Assembly (NCBI RefSeq): GCF_001269385.1
Contig: NZ_CXOO01000034.1
Location: 1 to 64,000 of the forward strand
Direction: 5' to 3'
Length of the DNA stretch: 64,000 nucleotides
Source of the DNA: Limnohabitans sp. DM1
Lineage (GTDB): Bacteria > Pseudomonadota > Gammaproteobacteria > Burkholderiales > Burkholderiaceae_C
The notes under the pieces were generated by a model. That model was not told the DNA's origin. It made no database searches and saw nothing but the letters and a program-made list of their open reading frames with translations. The first letter of the stretch is position 1. The number at the start of each line of letters is the position of its first letter. Shown here piece after piece: positions 22,872 to 33,162 of this stretch. The position numbers and the translations under genes were made by a program.

Positions 22872-25800
22872 ATGAGTGACACCGACAACAACAAGTTCAA
22901 CCTCTCGCGCTGGGCGCTGGAGCACCCGGCCCTGACGCGCTACCTGATGGTGGCGCTCATGGTGTTGGGCATGGCGTCTTACTTTCAGCTGGGGCAGGAC
23001 GAGGACCCACCGTTCACCTTCCGTGCCATGGTGGTGCGCACCTACTGGCCTGGGGCCACGGCCCAGCAGGTGGCCGAGCAGGTGACCGACAAGCTCGAAC
23101 GCACGCTGCAGGAAGTGCCCTATGCGGACAAGATACGCAGCTACTCCAAGCCGGGCGAGTCGCAGATCATTCTGGAACTCAAGGACTATTCCAAGCCCGG
23201 TGAGGTGCCGCAGGTCTGGTACACCGTGCGCAAAAAGATCGGCGACATGCGCGCCAACTTGCCGCAGGGCGTTGTGGGGCCGTTTTTCAACGATGAGTTT
23301 GGTGATGTGTATGGCGTGATCTACGCCCTGAGCGGCGATGGCTTCAGCGCCGCCGAGGTCAAGACGCACGCCGACCGCGTGCGTCAGACGCTGCTGCGCG
23401 TGCCCGATGTGGCCAAGGTCGAGCTTTTTGGCGTGCAGGACGAAAAAATCTTCATCGACGTCTCGCAAAAGAAAATCGCCCAGATGGGCTTGGACATGGG
23501 CGCCGTGCTGGCGCAGCTGGGCCAGCAAAACGCGGTCGAGTCGGCGGGCACGATGCAGTCGCCCAACGACGTGGTGCAGGTGCGCGTGGGCGGGCAGTTC
23601 CAGAATCTGGACGACCTGCGGGCCATGCCCATACGTGGCGGCTCGGGCGCGCAGGTGCGGCTGGGCGACATCGCAACGGTCAGCCGTGGGTATGTGGACC
23701 CGCCGTCCGTCAAGGTGCGCCATGACGGCGAAGAAGTCATTGCCCTGGGTGTGAGCATGGCCAAGGGCGGCGACATCATTGCGCTGGGTAAGGCGCTCAA
23801 TGCCACGGTCAAGCAAATCGAAGCCAGTTTGCCCGTGGGCTTGGCGCTCAAGCAGGTGCAAGACCAGCCAGCGGCCGTGTCCAAATCGGTCAATGAATTC
23901 ATCAAAGTGCTGATCGAGGCGGTGGTGATCGTGTTGGCGGTGAGCTTTTTGGCGCTGGGTTTGCACAAGCGGCCCGGAAACAACCCCCTGTGGAAACGCT
24001 GGACGCTGGACATTCGCCCCGGTCTGGTGGTGGGCATCACCATTCCGCTGGTGCTGGCCGTCACCTTTTTGGCCATGAATTACTTTGGCATCGGTCTGCA
24101 CAAGATCTCGCTGGGCTCGCTCATCATTGCGCTGGGCCTGCTGGTCGACGACGCCATCATTGCGGTCGAGATGATGGTGCGCAAGATGGAAGAGGGCTAC
24201 GACAAGTTTCGCGCCGCCACCTTTGCCTATGAGCTGACGGCCATGCCCATGCTCACGGGCACGCTGATCACGGCGGCGGGCTTTTTACCCATCGGCATCG
24301 CCAAGTCGGTCACGGGTGAATACACCTTCGCCATCTTTGCGGTCACGGTGATTGCGCTGATCGTGAGCTGGGTGGCCTCGGTCTACTTTGTGCCCTACCT
24401 GGGTGCCTGGCTGCTCAAGCCACCAGTGCATGCGGTCGTGGGCGAGGGCGCTGTGCACAGCCACGACAGCGCCGAGATGTTTGATACGCCGTTTTACCGT
24501 CAGTTCCGACGCTGGGTGACCTGGTGCGTGACCCACCGCTGGAAGACCATCGGCATCACCATCGCCTTGTTTGTGCTGGGCATCGTGGGCATGGGCAAGG
24601 TGCAGCAGCAGTTCTTCCCCGATTCCAGCCGCCCTGAAATTCTGGTGGACCTGTGGCTACCCGAAGGCGCACCCTACAGTGCCAGCGAAGAGGTGGCCAA
24701 GCGGGTCGAAAAACGCCTGGCGCAAGAAGAAGGTGTGAGCTCGGTCACCACCTGGGTGGGCTCGGGCGTGCCGCGTTTTTACCTGCCGCTCGATCAGGTG
24801 TTCCCGCAGAGCAATGTGTCGCAGCTGATCGTGTTGCCGCGTGACCTGAAGGTGCGTGAGAGCTTGCGTGTGAAGTTGCCCGCCTTGCTGGCGCAGGAGT
24901 TCCCCGAGGTCCGTGGCCGCGTCAAACTGTTGCCCAATGGCCCGCCCGTGCCTTACCCGGTGCAGTTTCGCGTGGTGGGCACCGAGCCGGTGGCCCTGCG
25001 CCAGAAGGCCGAAGAGGTCAAGGCCGTCATGCGCAGCAACGCCAGCGCCCGAGGGGTGAACGACAACTGGAACGAGTCGGTCAAGACCGTGCGCCTGGAA
25101 GTGGACCAGGCCAAGGCCCGCGCCTTGGGCGTGACCAGCCAGTCCATTGCGCAGTCCTCACGCACGCTCTTGTCGGGGGCGCCTGTGGGCCAGTTCCGCG
25201 AAGGCGACAAACTGATCGACATCGTGCTGCGTCAGCCTGTGAGCGAGCGCGATGCGCTGTCCGATCTGGGTCAGGCCTATGTGCCCACGACGTCGGGCAA
25301 GTCGATTCCGCTCTTGCAGATCGCGCGTCCCGTCTTCGCCTGGGAACCGGGCGTGATGTGGCGCGAAGGCCGCCAGTACGCCATCACGGTGCAGTCCGAC
25401 ATCGCAGAAGGGGTGCAGGGCGCCACGGTCACGGCGCAGCTGCAGCCTGATTTGCAGAAGCTGCAAGCCCAGTGGGCCAGCCAGGGCCAGACCGATTACC
25501 GCATTGAAGTCGCTGGCGCGGTGGAGCAAAGCTCCAAAGGCTCGGCCTCGATTGCGGCGGGCGTGCCCATCATGCTGTTCATCACCTTCACGCTGCTGAT
25601 GCTGCAGTTGCAAAGCTTCAGCCGCTCGGTGCTGGTGTTCCTGACTGGCCCCTTGGGCATGGCGGGGGTGGCGGCGGCTTTGCTGGCGCTCAACCGGCCT
25701 TTTGGCTTTGTGGCTTTGCTCGGGGTGATCGCGCTCATGGGCATGATCCAGCGCAACTCGGTGATCCTGATCGACCAGATCGAGCAGGACCGTGCAGCAG

Positions 25801-26045
25801 GTATTGAAGCCTGGCGGGCGATTGTCGAGTCGGCCGTGCGCCGCTTGCGCCCCATCGTGCTGACCGCAGCAGCCGCCGTGCTGGCCATGATCCCGCTCTC
25901 GCGCAGCGTGTTTTGGGGGCCGATGGCCGTGGCCATCATGGGCGGCCTGATCGTGGCCACCGCCCTGACATTGCTGGCGCTGCCGGCCATGTATGCGGCC
26001 TGGTTCCGTGTGCCACGCCCGACCGATGCCGCTTCAAGCACCTGA
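22872..26045 (+). CDS. RND efflux transporter permease
   Basis: 1057 residues; a proton-driven pump of the AcrB/HAE-1-like superfamily in the inner membrane. It has an N-terminal TM (LTRYLMVALMVLGMASYF), a large periplasmic porter domain, TM2-6 around 335-490, a second porter domain and TM8-12 (about 875-1050). The proton-relay Asp pair lies in IALGLLVDDAIIAVEMMVR in TM4. The loop GLHKRPGNNPLWKRWT and the length fit the heavy-metal/multidrug 'efflux RND transporter' clade. It lies six bases after the adaptor gene; substrates are unknown. Confidence 0.92.
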   Translation: MSDTDNNKFNLSRWALEHPALTRYLMVALMVLGMASYFQLGQDEDPPFTFRAMVVRTYWPGATAQQVAEQVTDKLERTLQEVPYADKIRSYSKPGESQIILELKDYSKPGEVPQVWYTVRKKIGDMRANLPQGVVGPFFNDEFGDVYGVIYALSGDGFSAAEVKTHADRVRQTLLRVPDVAKVELFGVQDEKIFIDVSQKKIAQMGLDMGAVLAQLGQQNAVESAGTMQSPNDVVQVRVGGQFQNLDDLRAMPIRGGSGAQVRLGDIATVSRGYVDPPSVKVRHDGEEVIALGVSMAKGGDIIALGKALNATVKQIEASLPVGLALKQVQDQPAAVSKSVNEFIKVLIEAVVIVLAVSFLALGLHKRPGNNPLWKRWTLDIRPGLVVGITIPLVLAVTFLAMNYFGIGLHKISLGSLIIALGLLVDDAIIAVEMMVRKMEEGYDKFRAATFAYELTAMPMLTGTLITAAGFLPIGIAKSVTGEYTFAIFAVTVIALIVSWVASVYFVPYLGAWLLKPPVHAVVGEGAVHSHDSAEMFDTPFYRQFRRWVTWCVTHRWKTIGITIALFVLGIVGMGKVQQQFFPDSSRPEILVDLWLPEGAPYSASEEVAKRVEKRLAQEEGVSSVTTWVGSGVPRFYLPLDQVFPQSNVSQLIVLPRDLKVRESLRVKLPALLAQEFPEVRGRVKLLPNGPPVPYPVQFRVVGTEPVALRQKAEEVKAVMRSNASARGVNDNWNESVKTVRLEVDQAKARALGVTSQSIAQSSRTLLSGAPVGQFREGDKLIDIVLRQPVSERDALSDLGQAYVPTTSGKSIPLLQIARPVFAWEPGVMWREGRQYAITVQSDIAEGVQGATVTAQLQPDLQKLQAQWASQGQTDYRIEVAGAVEQSSKGSASIAAGVPIMLFITFTLLMLQLQSFSRSVLVFLTGPLGMAGVAAALLALNRPFGFVALLGVIALMGMIQRNSVILIDQIEQDRAAGIEAWRAIVESAVRRLRPIVLTAAAAVLAMIPLSRSVFWGPMAVAIMGGLIVATALTLLALPAMYAAWFRVPRPTDAASST

Positions 26046-26080
26046 AAAACGCTGATGGAGAGGGGAAAACCAGCACCGCC

Positions 26081-26101
26081 CGGACCCGAAAACGGGGTCC
26101 G
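26081..26101. terminator. hairpin after the RND operon
   Basis: CGGACCC-GAAAACG-GGGTCCG, a perfect 7-bp stem with a 7-base loop 36 bases after the pump stop. There is no T-run downstream, so termination strength is uncertain. Confidence 0.4.
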
Positions 26102-26196
26102 GAGCGGCTAAAATAGAAAGTTGACCGATTTCAAGTGGGCGGTCAGGCCTGTGGATGGCACCCATCCCGGCCTGTTCGCCCTTTTTGTTTGGACCC

Positions 26197-26283
26197 GCGC
26201 GGGTGGCGAAATTGGTAGACGCACCAGGTTTAGGTCCTGACGGTGGCAACACTGTGCGGGTTCGAGTCCCGCCCCGCGCACCA
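26197..26283 (+). tRNA. tRNA-Leu (anticodon UAG)
   Basis: 87 bases with a seven-pair acceptor (GCGCGGG/CCCGCGC), D-arm GGCGAAATTGGTAGACGC, anticodon loop TTTAGGT with TAG, a long class II variable arm, T-arm GCGGG-TTCGAGT-CCCGC, and encoded CCA. It reads CUA and CUG-family Leu codons. The outer anticodon-stem pair is a C-A mismatch. It sits about 60 bases before the tig leader. Confidence 0.95.
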
Positions 26284-26347
26284 GCTGACTTTTGGCCAAA
26301 GGGGCAACCTGGCGGCATGAGAGAAATTCATTTAACCGAGAACGACG

Positions 26348-27661
26348 ATGACAGTGACTGTTGAAACCCTTGAAAAACTGGAACGCAAGATCACCCTGAC
26401 TGTGCCTGTGACGGCCATCCAGTCCGAGGTCGATGCACGCCTGAAGAAAATGGCCCGCACGGTCAAGATGGACGGTTTCCGTCCCGGCAAAGTGCCCATG
26501 AACGTCGTGGCCCAGCGCTATGGCTACTCGGTGCAGTACGAAGTGCTGAACGACAAAGTGGGCGAGGCCTTTGCCGTGGCCGCCAATGAAGCGCAAGTGC
26601 GCGTGGCCGGTCAGCCCCGTATTTCGGAAAAAGAAGGCGCGCCTGAAGGCCAGCTGACTTTCGAAGCCATTTTCGAGGTCTATCCCGAAGTCAAACTGGG
26701 CAATCTGGCCGACACCGAAGTCGAGAAACTGACCGCTGAAGTGTCTGATGCCGCCATCGACAAGACCATCGACATCCTGCGCAAGCAGCGCCGCACCTTC
26801 GCCCAGCGCGCCCAAGACGCCGCTGCACAAGACGGCGACCGCGCCACCATCGACTTCGAAGGCAAGATCGACGGTGAAGTGTTCTCCGGCGGCAAAGCCG
26901 AAGATTTCCAGTTCATCCTGGGCGACGGCCAGATGCTCAAAGAGTTTGAAGACGCCGTGCGCGACATGAAAACCGGCGAAAGCAAGACTTTCCCCCTGGC
27001 TTTCCCCGCTGACTACCACGGTCAGGATGTGGCGGGCAAAACCGCTGACTTCCTGGTCACCGTCAAGAAACTTGAAGCGGCCAACCTGCCCGAAGTCAAC
27101 GAAGCCCTGGCCAAGTCTTTGGGCATCGCCGACGCGACTGTCGAAGGCCTGCGCGCCGACATCCGCAAAAACCTCGAACGTGAAGTCAAATTCCGCTTGC
27201 TGGCCCGCAACAAGCAAGCTGCCATGGACGCCTTGGTGGCCAAGGCCGAGCTGGACCTGCCCCAGGCCATCGTGCAAAACGAAATCGAACGCCTGAAAGA
27301 GGGCGCTCGTGCAGACCTGAAGCAACGCGGCATCAAGGACGCCGACAAGGCCCCGATCCCTGACGACATCTTCCGTCCCCAAGCCGAACAGCGCGTGCGC
27401 TTAGGGCTTGTGGTGGCCGAAGTTGTGCGTGGCAACACCCTGCACGCCAAGGCCGAGCAGATCCAAGCCCACATTCAAGAGTTGGCATCCAGCTACGAGC
27501 GTCCCGATGACGTGGTGCGTTGGTACAACAGCGACAACCAGCGCATGGCCGAAGTCGAAGCCGTGGTCATCGAGAGCAATGTGTCTGATTTCGTGCTGGG
27601 CCAGGCCAAGGTCACCGAAAAAGCCATTACGTTTGAAGAGCTGATGGGTCAGCAGGCCTGA
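26348..27661 (+). CDS. tig: trigger factor
   Basis: 437 residues; ribosome-bound chaperone and peptidyl-prolyl isomerase. The N-terminal ribosome-binding domain contains the tail-tip motif [16 protein letters not shown] (about 39-55, the GFRxGKxP signature). The middle FKBP-like domain contains [22 protein letters not shown] (about 158-180), and a C-terminal helical arm domain follows. Start [15 protein letters not shown] follows GAGAACGACG weakly; it is the family N-terminus. It is upstream of clpP-clpX-lon, the standard gene order in proteobacteria. Confidence 0.97.
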   Translation: MTVTVETLEKLERKITLTVPVTAIQSEVDARLKKMARTVKMDGFRPGKVPMNVVAQRYGYSVQYEVLNDKVGEAFAVAANEAQVRVAGQPRISEKEGAPEGQLTFEAIFEVYPEVKLGNLADTEVEKLTAEVSDAAIDKTIDILRKQRRTFAQRAQDAAAQDGDRATIDFEGKIDGEVFSGGKAEDFQFILGDGQMLKEFEDAVRDMKTGESKTFPLAFPADYHGQDVAGKTADFLVTVKKLEAANLPEVNEALAKSLGIADATVEGLRADIRKNLEREVKFRLLARNKQAAMDALVAKAELDLPQAIVQNEIERLKEGARADLKQRGIKDADKAPIPDDIFRPQAEQRVRLGLVVAEVVRGNTLHAKAEQIQAHIQELASSYERPDDVVRWYNSDNQRMAEVEAVVIESNVSDFVLGQAKVTEKAITFEELMGQQA

Positions 27662-27782
27662 TGGGGCCTTTGAACCCTTGAAGAATGGGGCTTGTGCCGC
27701 GCTTGCAGTTCGGCAGACAAGCCCCATCTCTTTGGTGGGTTGGAAACTCGGGTTAAAGTCATTTGAAATTTTTGGAGAAATG

Positions 27783-28391
27783 ATGAGCGCACTGGACATC
27801 ACAAGTTTGGGCATGGTCCCCATGGTCATCGAGCAATCGGGCCGAGGCGAACGTGCCTACGACATTTACTCGCGTCTGCTCAAGGAGCGCGTGATCTTTT
27901 TGGTGGGTGAGGTCAATGACCACATGGCCAATTTGATCGTGGCCCAGTTGCTCTTCCTGGAGAGTGAAAACCCTGAAAAGGACATTTCGCTGTACATCAA
28001 CTCGCCCGGTGGCTCGGTGAGCGCGGGCATGGCGATTTACGACACCATGAACTTCGTCAAGCCCGACGTGTCCACGCTGTGCAACGGCATGGCTGCCAGC
28101 ATGGGCGCTTTCTTGCTGTCTTCGGGTGCCAAGGGCAAGCGTTTTTCGCTGCCCAACTCCAAGATCATGATTCACCAGCCACTGGGCGGTGCGCGTGGTC
28201 AAGCCACTGAAATCGAGATTGCTGCGCGCGAAATCGTCAAAACACGTGCGCACTTGAACCGCATCCTGGCCGAAAACACGGGCCAGCCGCTGAGCAAAAT
28301 CGAGATGGACACCGAGCGCGATTACTACCTGTCGGCGGACGAGGCCAAAGACTACGGTTTGATCGATCAGGTGATCGCCAAGCGGACTTGA
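27783..28391 (+). CDS. clpP: ATP-dependent Clp protease proteolytic subunit
   Basis: 202 residues. The serine protease core docks to ClpX or ClpA. The triad is Ser106 in [10 protein letters not shown], His131 in MIHQPLGG and Asp182 in [12 protein letters not shown]. Two ATGs are adjacent (27780 and 27783); the second has better spacing (five bases) from GGAG at 27774. Thirty-odd upstream codons are not part of the family. It is followed by a strong terminator before clpX, so clpX probably has partly separate transcription. Confidence 0.95.
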   Translation: MSALDITSLGMVPMVIEQSGRGERAYDIYSRLLKERVIFLVGEVNDHMANLIVAQLLFLESENPEKDISLYINSPGGSVSAGMAIYDTMNFVKPDVSTLCNGMAASMGAFLLSSGAKGKRFSLPNSKIMIHQPLGGARGQATEIEIAAREIVKTRAHLNRILAENTGQPLSKIEMDTERDYYLSADEAKDYGLIDQVIAKRT

Positions 28392-28420
28392 TGCAAGCCG
28401 TTTGACTCAGGCTCTTTTGG

Positions 28421-28455
28421 ACGGCGTTTACCTGTGCAGGTGAGCGCCGTTTTTC
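28421..28455 (+). terminator. intrinsic terminator between clpP and clpX
   Basis: ACGGCG at 28421-28426 pairs with CGCCGT at 28445-28450. The stem extends inward with two G-U pairs to TACCTG/CAGGTG, giving a long hairpin, and TTTTTCTTTC follows. It lies 30 bases after the clpP stop and 49 before clpX. Confidence 0.7.
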
Positions 28456-28498
28456 TTTCGTTATCATTGACGATCCCCGGATTCCAAGGCGACTTTTT

Positions 28499-29764
28499 AT
28501 GGCCGACAAAAAAGGCTCTACTTCTGAAAAAAACCTGTATTGCTCCTTTTGCGGCAAAAGCCAGCACGAGGTCAAAAAGCTGATTGCAGGCCCGTCGGTC
28601 TTCATTTGCGATGAATGCATTGATTTATGCAATGACATCGTGCGCGATGAATTGGCCACAACCTTGGTGGGTGAAGGCGCCAAGGATGGTTTGCCGACTC
28701 CTCTGGACATCAAGACCAACCTCGACAACTACGTGATCGGCCAAGAAAAGGCCAAACGCAGCCTGGCCGTGGCGGTCTACAACCACTACAAACGCCTCAA
28801 ACACAAGGACGGCGCCAAAAAGGATGACGTCGAGCTGGCCAAGAGCAATATTTTGCTGATCGGTCCTACAGGCTCGGGCAAAACCCTGCTGGCCCAGACC
28901 ATGGCGCGCATGCTGGATGTGCCTTTTGTGATGGCCGACGCCACCACCCTGACCGAAGCCGGTTATGTGGGAGAAGACGTCGAAAACATCGTGGCCAAGC
29001 TGCTGCAGACCTGCAATTACGACGTCGAACGTGCCCAGCGCGGCATCGTCTACATCGACGAGATCGACAAGATCACCCGCAAGTCCGACAACCCCTCGAT
29101 CACCCGTGACGTGTCGGGTGAGGGCGTTCAGCAGGCCTTGCTCAAGTTGGTGGAAGGCACCATGGCCAGCGTGCCTCCGCAAGGCGGACGCAAGCATCCC
29201 AACCAGGACTTCTTGCAGATCGACACGACCAACATTTTGTTCATCTGCGGTGGCGCTTTTGCCGGCCTTGAAAAAGTCATTGAAAACCGCACCGAAGCGG
29301 GCGGTATCGGCTTTGGCGCCACGGTCAAGAGTAAAAAACAACGCTCGCTGACTGAAGTTTTCAATGAAGTTGAGCCGGAAGACTTGATCAAGTTTGGCCT
29401 GATTCCCGAGTTGGTGGGCCGCTTGCCGGTGGTGGCCACCTTGGCCGAGCTGACCGAAGATGCGCTGGTTCAAATCCTGACCGAGCCGAAAAACGCAGTG
29501 GTCAAGCAGTTCACCAAGCTACTTTCCATGGAAGGGGTGGATCTGGAAGTGCGACCCAGCGCGCTGACGGCGATTGCCCGCAAGGCATTGGCCCGCAAGA
29601 CCGGTGCCCGTGGTCTTCGCTCCATCATGGAACAAGCGCTGATTGACACCATGTTTGATTTGCCCAATGCGGCCAATGTTGAAAAAGTCGTGGTGGACGA
29701 GTCCACCATCGACGACAACAAGGCGCCGCTGCTTGTTTACCGCGAGTCGGCCAAACAGGCCTGA
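28499..29764 (+). CDS. clpX: ATP-dependent Clp protease ATP-binding subunit ClpX
   Basis: 421 residues; AAA+ unfoldase for ClpP. N-terminal Zn finger Cys15, Cys18, Cys37 and Cys40 (CSFCGK ... ICDEC), Walker [13 protein letters not shown] (about 121-132), Walker [11 protein letters not shown], the pore loop GYVGED and sensor-2 region [11 protein letters not shown]. The ClpP-docking IGF loop appears as GIGFGA. All functional elements are intact and the length is normal. Confidence 0.97.
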   Translation: MADKKGSTSEKNLYCSFCGKSQHEVKKLIAGPSVFICDECIDLCNDIVRDELATTLVGEGAKDGLPTPLDIKTNLDNYVIGQEKAKRSLAVAVYNHYKRLKHKDGAKKDDVELAKSNILLIGPTGSGKTLLAQTMARMLDVPFVMADATTLTEAGYVGEDVENIVAKLLQTCNYDVERAQRGIVYIDEIDKITRKSDNPSITRDVSGEGVQQALLKLVEGTMASVPPQGGRKHPNQDFLQIDTTNILFICGGAFAGLEKVIENRTEAGGIGFGATVKSKKQRSLTEVFNEVEPEDLIKFGLIPELVGRLPVVATLAELTEDALVQILTEPKNAVVKQFTKLLSMEGVDLEVRPSALTAIARKALARKTGARGLRSIMEQALIDTMFDLPNAANVEKVVVDESTIDDNKAPLLVYRESAKQA

Positions 29765-29866
29765 TCCCCATGAGTGCAGCACCGCGCGCTATAACCCTGC
29801 AGCTTGCTGGGTTGAATTCGGCGGTGCAGCATCCATGTGCAGCTGAATTGACCTGAGGTACACACC

Positions 29867-32287
29867 ATGTCTGGACACACACCTTTACCGACCACCCCGA
29901 TTGAACTGCCCATGTTGCCATTGCGCGACGTGGTGGTGTTCCCTCACATGGTGATTCCCTTGTTTGTGGGACGCCCCAAGAGCATCAAAGCGCTGGAATC
30001 AGCCATGGTGGCCGAGCGCCGCATCATGCTGGTGGCCCAGAAAACGGCCGCCAAAGACGAGCCTGATGCCTCTGACATGTTTGATGTGGGTTGCGTTTCG
30101 ACCATTTTGCAAATGCTCAAATTGCCAGACGGCACCGTGAAGGTGCTGGTCGAAGGCCAGCAGCGTGCCCTGGTTCAGCGCATTGTGGACGGTGAAGCGC
30201 ACTTTGTGGCCACGGTGTCGCCGGTGGATCCCGGCTTGGAGCAGTCTGAGCCTGGCAGCGAAATTGAAGCCTTGCGCCGCGCCGTGATGCAGCAGTTTGA
30301 CCAGTACGTCAAACTCAACAAAAAAATTCCGCCCGAAATCCTGACCTCGATTTCCAGCATCGACGATGCTGGACGACTGGCCGACACCATCGCGGCCCAC
30401 CTGCCGCTCAAACTTGAGAACAAGCAACAGGTACTGGACCTGGCCAACATCAAGGCAAGGCTTGAAAACCTGTTTGCCCAGCTGGAGCACGAAGTTGACA
30501 TCCTCAATGTGGACAAGCGCATCCGTGGCCGCGTCAAGCGCCAGATGGAGAAAAATCAGCGTGACTTTTATCTGAACGAACAGGTCAAAGCCATCCAGAA
30601 AGAGTTAGGGGATGGTGAAGACGGCGCCGACATCGAGGACATCGAAAAGAAGATCAAGACAGCCAAGATGTCTCCCGAGGCCCGCAAAAAGGCCGAAGGC
30701 GAACTTAAAAAGCTCAAGCTCATGTCGCCCATGTCGGCGGAAGCCTCGGTGGTGCGCAATTACCTAGACGTGTTGACTGGTTTGCCCTGGAGCAAAAAAA
30801 CCAAACTCAAGCACGATCTGGGCAATGCCGAAGATGTGCTGAACCAAGATCACTATGGCCTGGACAAGGTCAAAGACCGCATCCTGGAATACCTTGCCGT
30901 GCAGCAACGCGTGGACAAGGTCAAGGCGCCCATTCTGTGTCTGGTCGGGCCACCCGGCGTGGGCAAGACATCCTTGGGGCAATCCATCGCCAAGGCCACT
31001 GGCCGCAAGTATGTGCGCATGGCATTGGGCGGCATGCGTGACGAAGCAGAAATCCGTGGGCACCGCCGTACTTACATTGGTGCTTTGCCGGGCAAGGTGC
31101 TGCAAAACCTGAACAAGGTCGGCACCAAGAATCCGCTGTTCCTGCTCGACGAGATCGACAAACTGGGCACCGATTTCAGGGGCGATCCTTCGAGCGCCTT
31201 GCTGGAGGTGCTCGATCCTGAGCAAAACCACACTTTTGGCGATCACTACGTTGAAGTTGATTTTGACCTGAGCGATGTGATGTTCGTGGCGACTTCGAAC
31301 TCCATGAACATTCCTTCGGCCCTGTTGGATCGCATGGAAGTTATCCGCCTGTCGGGGTACACCGAAGACGAGAAAACCAGCATCGCCATGAAGTATTTGC
31401 TGCCCAAGCAAATGACCAACAATGGCGTCAAAGCGACCGAGTTGAACGTGACGGAAGAAGCGGTGCGCGATGTGGTGCGTTACTACACGCGTGAAGCTGG
31501 CGTCCGCTCTCTGGAACGTGAGCTGGGCAAAATTTGCCGCAAAGTGGTCAAGGCCTTGCTGCTCAAGCAAATGAAGCCGCAAGTGGAAGTGACCACTGAT
31601 AACTTGAACGACTTTCTGGGCGTGCGCAAATACACCTATGGCCGTGCTGAGCAAAAGAACCAAGTTGGTCAAGTGGTTGGCTTGGCTTGGACAGAGGTGG
31701 GTGGTGATTTGCTGACCATTGAGGCGGCCTTGATGCCCGGCAAGGGTGTGATCACCCGCACCGGTTCGCTGGGTGACGTGATGAAAGAGTCTGTGGAAGC
31801 TGCTCGCACTGTTGTGCGCAGCCGCTCACGCCTATTGGGCATCAAAGACGAGGTCTTTGAAAAGAAAGACCTGCACATCCATGTGCCCGATGGCGCCACG
31901 CCCAAAGACGGCCCCAGCGCCGGGGCTGCCATGACCACGGCCATGGTGTCGGCCATGACGGGTATTCCAGTGCGTGCCGACGTGGCCATGACCGGTGAAA
32001 TTACCCTGCGCGGTGAAGTCACGGCCATTGGAGGACTCAAGGAAAAGTTGCTGGCAGCCTTGCGCGGCGGCATCAAGACCGTGATGATTCCCGAGGACAA
32101 CGTCAAAGACCTGCAGGACATTCCTGAGAACGTGAAAAACGGCTTGGAAATTGTGCCTGTAAAGTGGATTGATCAGGTGCTGGAAGTCGCCCTGGAAGCC
32201 AAACCTTTGCCCTTGAGTGAAGAAGAGGTGGCTGCAGTGGTGACAACGGTGCCCGCTGTAGCGCAACCCGAGACCATCAAACATTGA
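29867..32287 (+). CDS. lon: ATP-dependent protease La
   Basis: 806 residues. The N-terminal substrate domain starts [21 protein letters not shown] coiled region of about 190-300 is followed by the AAA+ domain with Walker [13 protein letters not shown] (about 361-372) and Walker [11 protein letters not shown]. The C-terminal Ser-Lys protease has Ser about 684 in [12 protein letters not shown] and a Lys about 40 residues later in [13 protein letters not shown]. Lon degrades misfolded proteins and many antitoxins, which matters because hipBA and higBA lie within this window. Start MSGHTPLP follows CTGAGGTACACACC. Confidence 0.97.
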   Translation: MSGHTPLPTTPIELPMLPLRDVVVFPHMVIPLFVGRPKSIKALESAMVAERRIMLVAQKTAAKDEPDASDMFDVGCVSTILQMLKLPDGTVKVLVEGQQRALVQRIVDGEAHFVATVSPVDPGLEQSEPGSEIEALRRAVMQQFDQYVKLNKKIPPEILTSISSIDDAGRLADTIAAHLPLKLENKQQVLDLANIKARLENLFAQLEHEVDILNVDKRIRGRVKRQMEKNQRDFYLNEQVKAIQKELGDGEDGADIEDIEKKIKTAKMSPEARKKAEGELKKLKLMSPMSAEASVVRNYLDVLTGLPWSKKTKLKHDLGNAEDVLNQDHYGLDKVKDRILEYLAVQQRVDKVKAPILCLVGPPGVGKTSLGQSIAKATGRKYVRMALGGMRDEAEIRGHRRTYIGALPGKVLQNLNKVGTKNPLFLLDEIDKLGTDFRGDPSSALLEVLDPEQNHTFGDHYVEVDFDLSDVMFVATSNSMNIPSALLDRMEVIRLSGYTEDEKTSIAMKYLLPKQMTNNGVKATELNVTEEAVRDVVRYYTREAGVRSLERELGKICRKVVKALLLKQMKPQVEVTTDNLNDFLGVRKYTYGRAEQKNQVGQVVGLAWTEVGGDLLTIEAALMPGKGVITRTGSLGDVMKESVEAARTVVRSRSRLLGIKDEVFEKKDLHIHVPDGATPKDGPSAGAAMTTAMVSAMTGIPVRADVAMTGEITLRGEVTAIGGLKEKLLAALRGGIKTVMIPEDNVKDLQDIPENVKNGLEIVPVKWIDQVLEVALEAKPLPLSEEEVAAVVTTVPAVAQPETIKH

Positions 32288-32384
32288 TGGAAATTTTCAG
32301 GGTCGACTTCGTTTGACCCGAAAATCTCGCTATAATTTGCAGCATTGCAGACAACGAATCATATAATGCTAAGTTATCTGAAAT

Positions 32385-32460
32385 GCGGGAATAGCTCAGT
32401 TGGTAGAGCGCAACCTTGCCAAGGTTGAGGTCGCGAGTTCGAGCCTCGTTTCCCGCTCCA
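32385..32460 (+). tRNA. tRNA-Gly (anticodon GCC), copy 1
   Basis: 76 bases: acceptor GCGGGAA/TTCCCGC, D-arm GCTCAGTTGGTAGAGC, anticodon loop TTGCCAA with GCC at 32418-32420, T-loop TTCGAGC and encoded CCA. The mature sequence is identical to copy 2 at 32712-32787. It is followed by a hairpin-plus-T-run and then tRNA-Cys. Confidence 0.97.
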
Positions 32461-32496
32461 AATATTGAAAGAAGTGCCAACATCTTTCAGCAAAAA

Positions 32497-32521
32497 GGGA
32501 AGCCCAAGCTTCCCTTTTTTG
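32497..32521 (+). terminator. hairpin with T-run between tRNA-Gly and tRNA-Cys (copy 1)
   Basis: GGGAAGC-CCAA-GCTTCCC followed by seven Ts (32515-32521), a textbook intrinsic terminator. It is repeated at 32824-32847 after the second tRNA-Gly, so each tRNA-Gly appears to have its own 3' stop or processing hairpin before tRNA-Cys. Confidence 0.8.
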
Positions 32522-32553
32522 TGCGATTTTCGAGGTTCCTTTTGAAGGAATAG

Positions 32554-32627
32554 GGCGCGGTAGCAAAGCGGTTATGCACCGGATTGCAAATCCGTGTAGG
32601 TCGGTTCGACTCCGGCCCGCGCCTCCA
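32554..32627 (+). tRNA. tRNA-Cys (anticodon GCA), copy 1
   Basis: 74 bases: acceptor GGCGCGG/CCGCGCC, D-arm GCAAAGCGGTTATGC, anticodon loop TTGCAAA with GCA, T-loop TTCGACT, and encoded CCA. It differs from copy 2 at the fourth acceptor pair (G-C here, T-A there), a compensatory change that keeps the stem. Confidence 0.96.
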
Positions 32628-32711
32628 ATCTCGAGAATTTGCATGTTTGATTTTGATGTCAGCTGCAACGGATATTGTTCGGTTCCGTTGTATAATCTAA
32701 AGCTAGACAAT

Positions 32712-32787
32712 GCGGGAATAGCTCAGTTGGTAGAGCGCAACCTTGCCAAGGTTGAGGTCGCGAGTTCGAGCCTCGTTTCCCGCTCCA
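32712..32787 (+). tRNA. tRNA-Gly (anticodon GCC), copy 2
   Basis: Same 76-base sequence as copy 1. The downstream spacer (GAAAGAAGTGCCAACATCTT and the hairpin after it) is also nearly identical, showing a tandem duplication of about 325 bp that carries both tRNAs. Confidence 0.97.
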
Positions 32788-32823
32788 AACAATGAAAGAA
32801 GTGCCAACATCTTTCAGCAAAAA

Positions 32824-32847
32824 GGGAAGCCTAAGCTTCCCTTTTTT
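32824..32847 (+). terminator. hairpin with T-run between tRNA-Gly and tRNA-Cys (copy 2)
   Basis: GGGAAGC-CTAA-GCTTCCC followed by six Ts, the duplicate of 32497-32521. Only one loop base differs (CTAA against CCAA). Confidence 0.8.
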
Positions 32848-32868
32848 GTAAGAATTTTTTCAGAACAT

Positions 32869-32942
32869 GGCTCGGTAGCAAAGCGGTTATGCACCGGATT
32901 GCAAATCCGTGTAGGTCGGTTCGACTCCGGCCCGAGCCTCCA
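32869..32942 (+). tRNA. tRNA-Cys (anticodon GCA), copy 2
   Basis: 74 bases like copy 1 but with acceptor GGCTCGG/CCGAGCC, that is, one compensatory base-pair swap in the acceptor stem. Anticodon loop TTGCAAA and CCA are unchanged. The region after it lacks a repeat of the hairpin. Confidence 0.96.
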
Positions 32943-33053
32943 TGATTCAATGTTGAAATCTACAAACCAGCTCGCATCAAGCGGGCTTTTTTGTGTCTGT
33001 CAATTCCCGCTGTGGACACAGCCTGCCGAAGATCGTGCTTGTCATCCAGCCGC

Positions 33054-33124
33054 AGGTCGGTAGCTTTGGCTCCGAAGTTGCTGGCTTCGGCACGGGCACT
33101 TGTCGGATCTAAAGCTACCGACCT
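33054..33124. repeat. REP-like long inverted repeat
   Basis: AGGTCGGTAGCTTT (33054-33067) and its exact complement AAAGCTACCGACCT (33111-33124) flank a 43-base loop that itself holds CCGAAG-TTGCTGG-CTTCGG (33072-33090). The string TACCGACCTAC at its right arm recurs in the hairpin at 50598-50663. It lies between tRNA-Cys and the 3' end of the LysR gene and may terminate both. Confidence 0.6.
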
Positions 33125-33162
33125 ACAAACCTTTTGCTCATTGAATACTTCACAGGGCAAGA

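Noticed and set aside
22152-24101. 649-codon minus-strand frame opposite the RND genes
   Set aside because: Antisense composition artefact; RND genes on the plus strand are complete.
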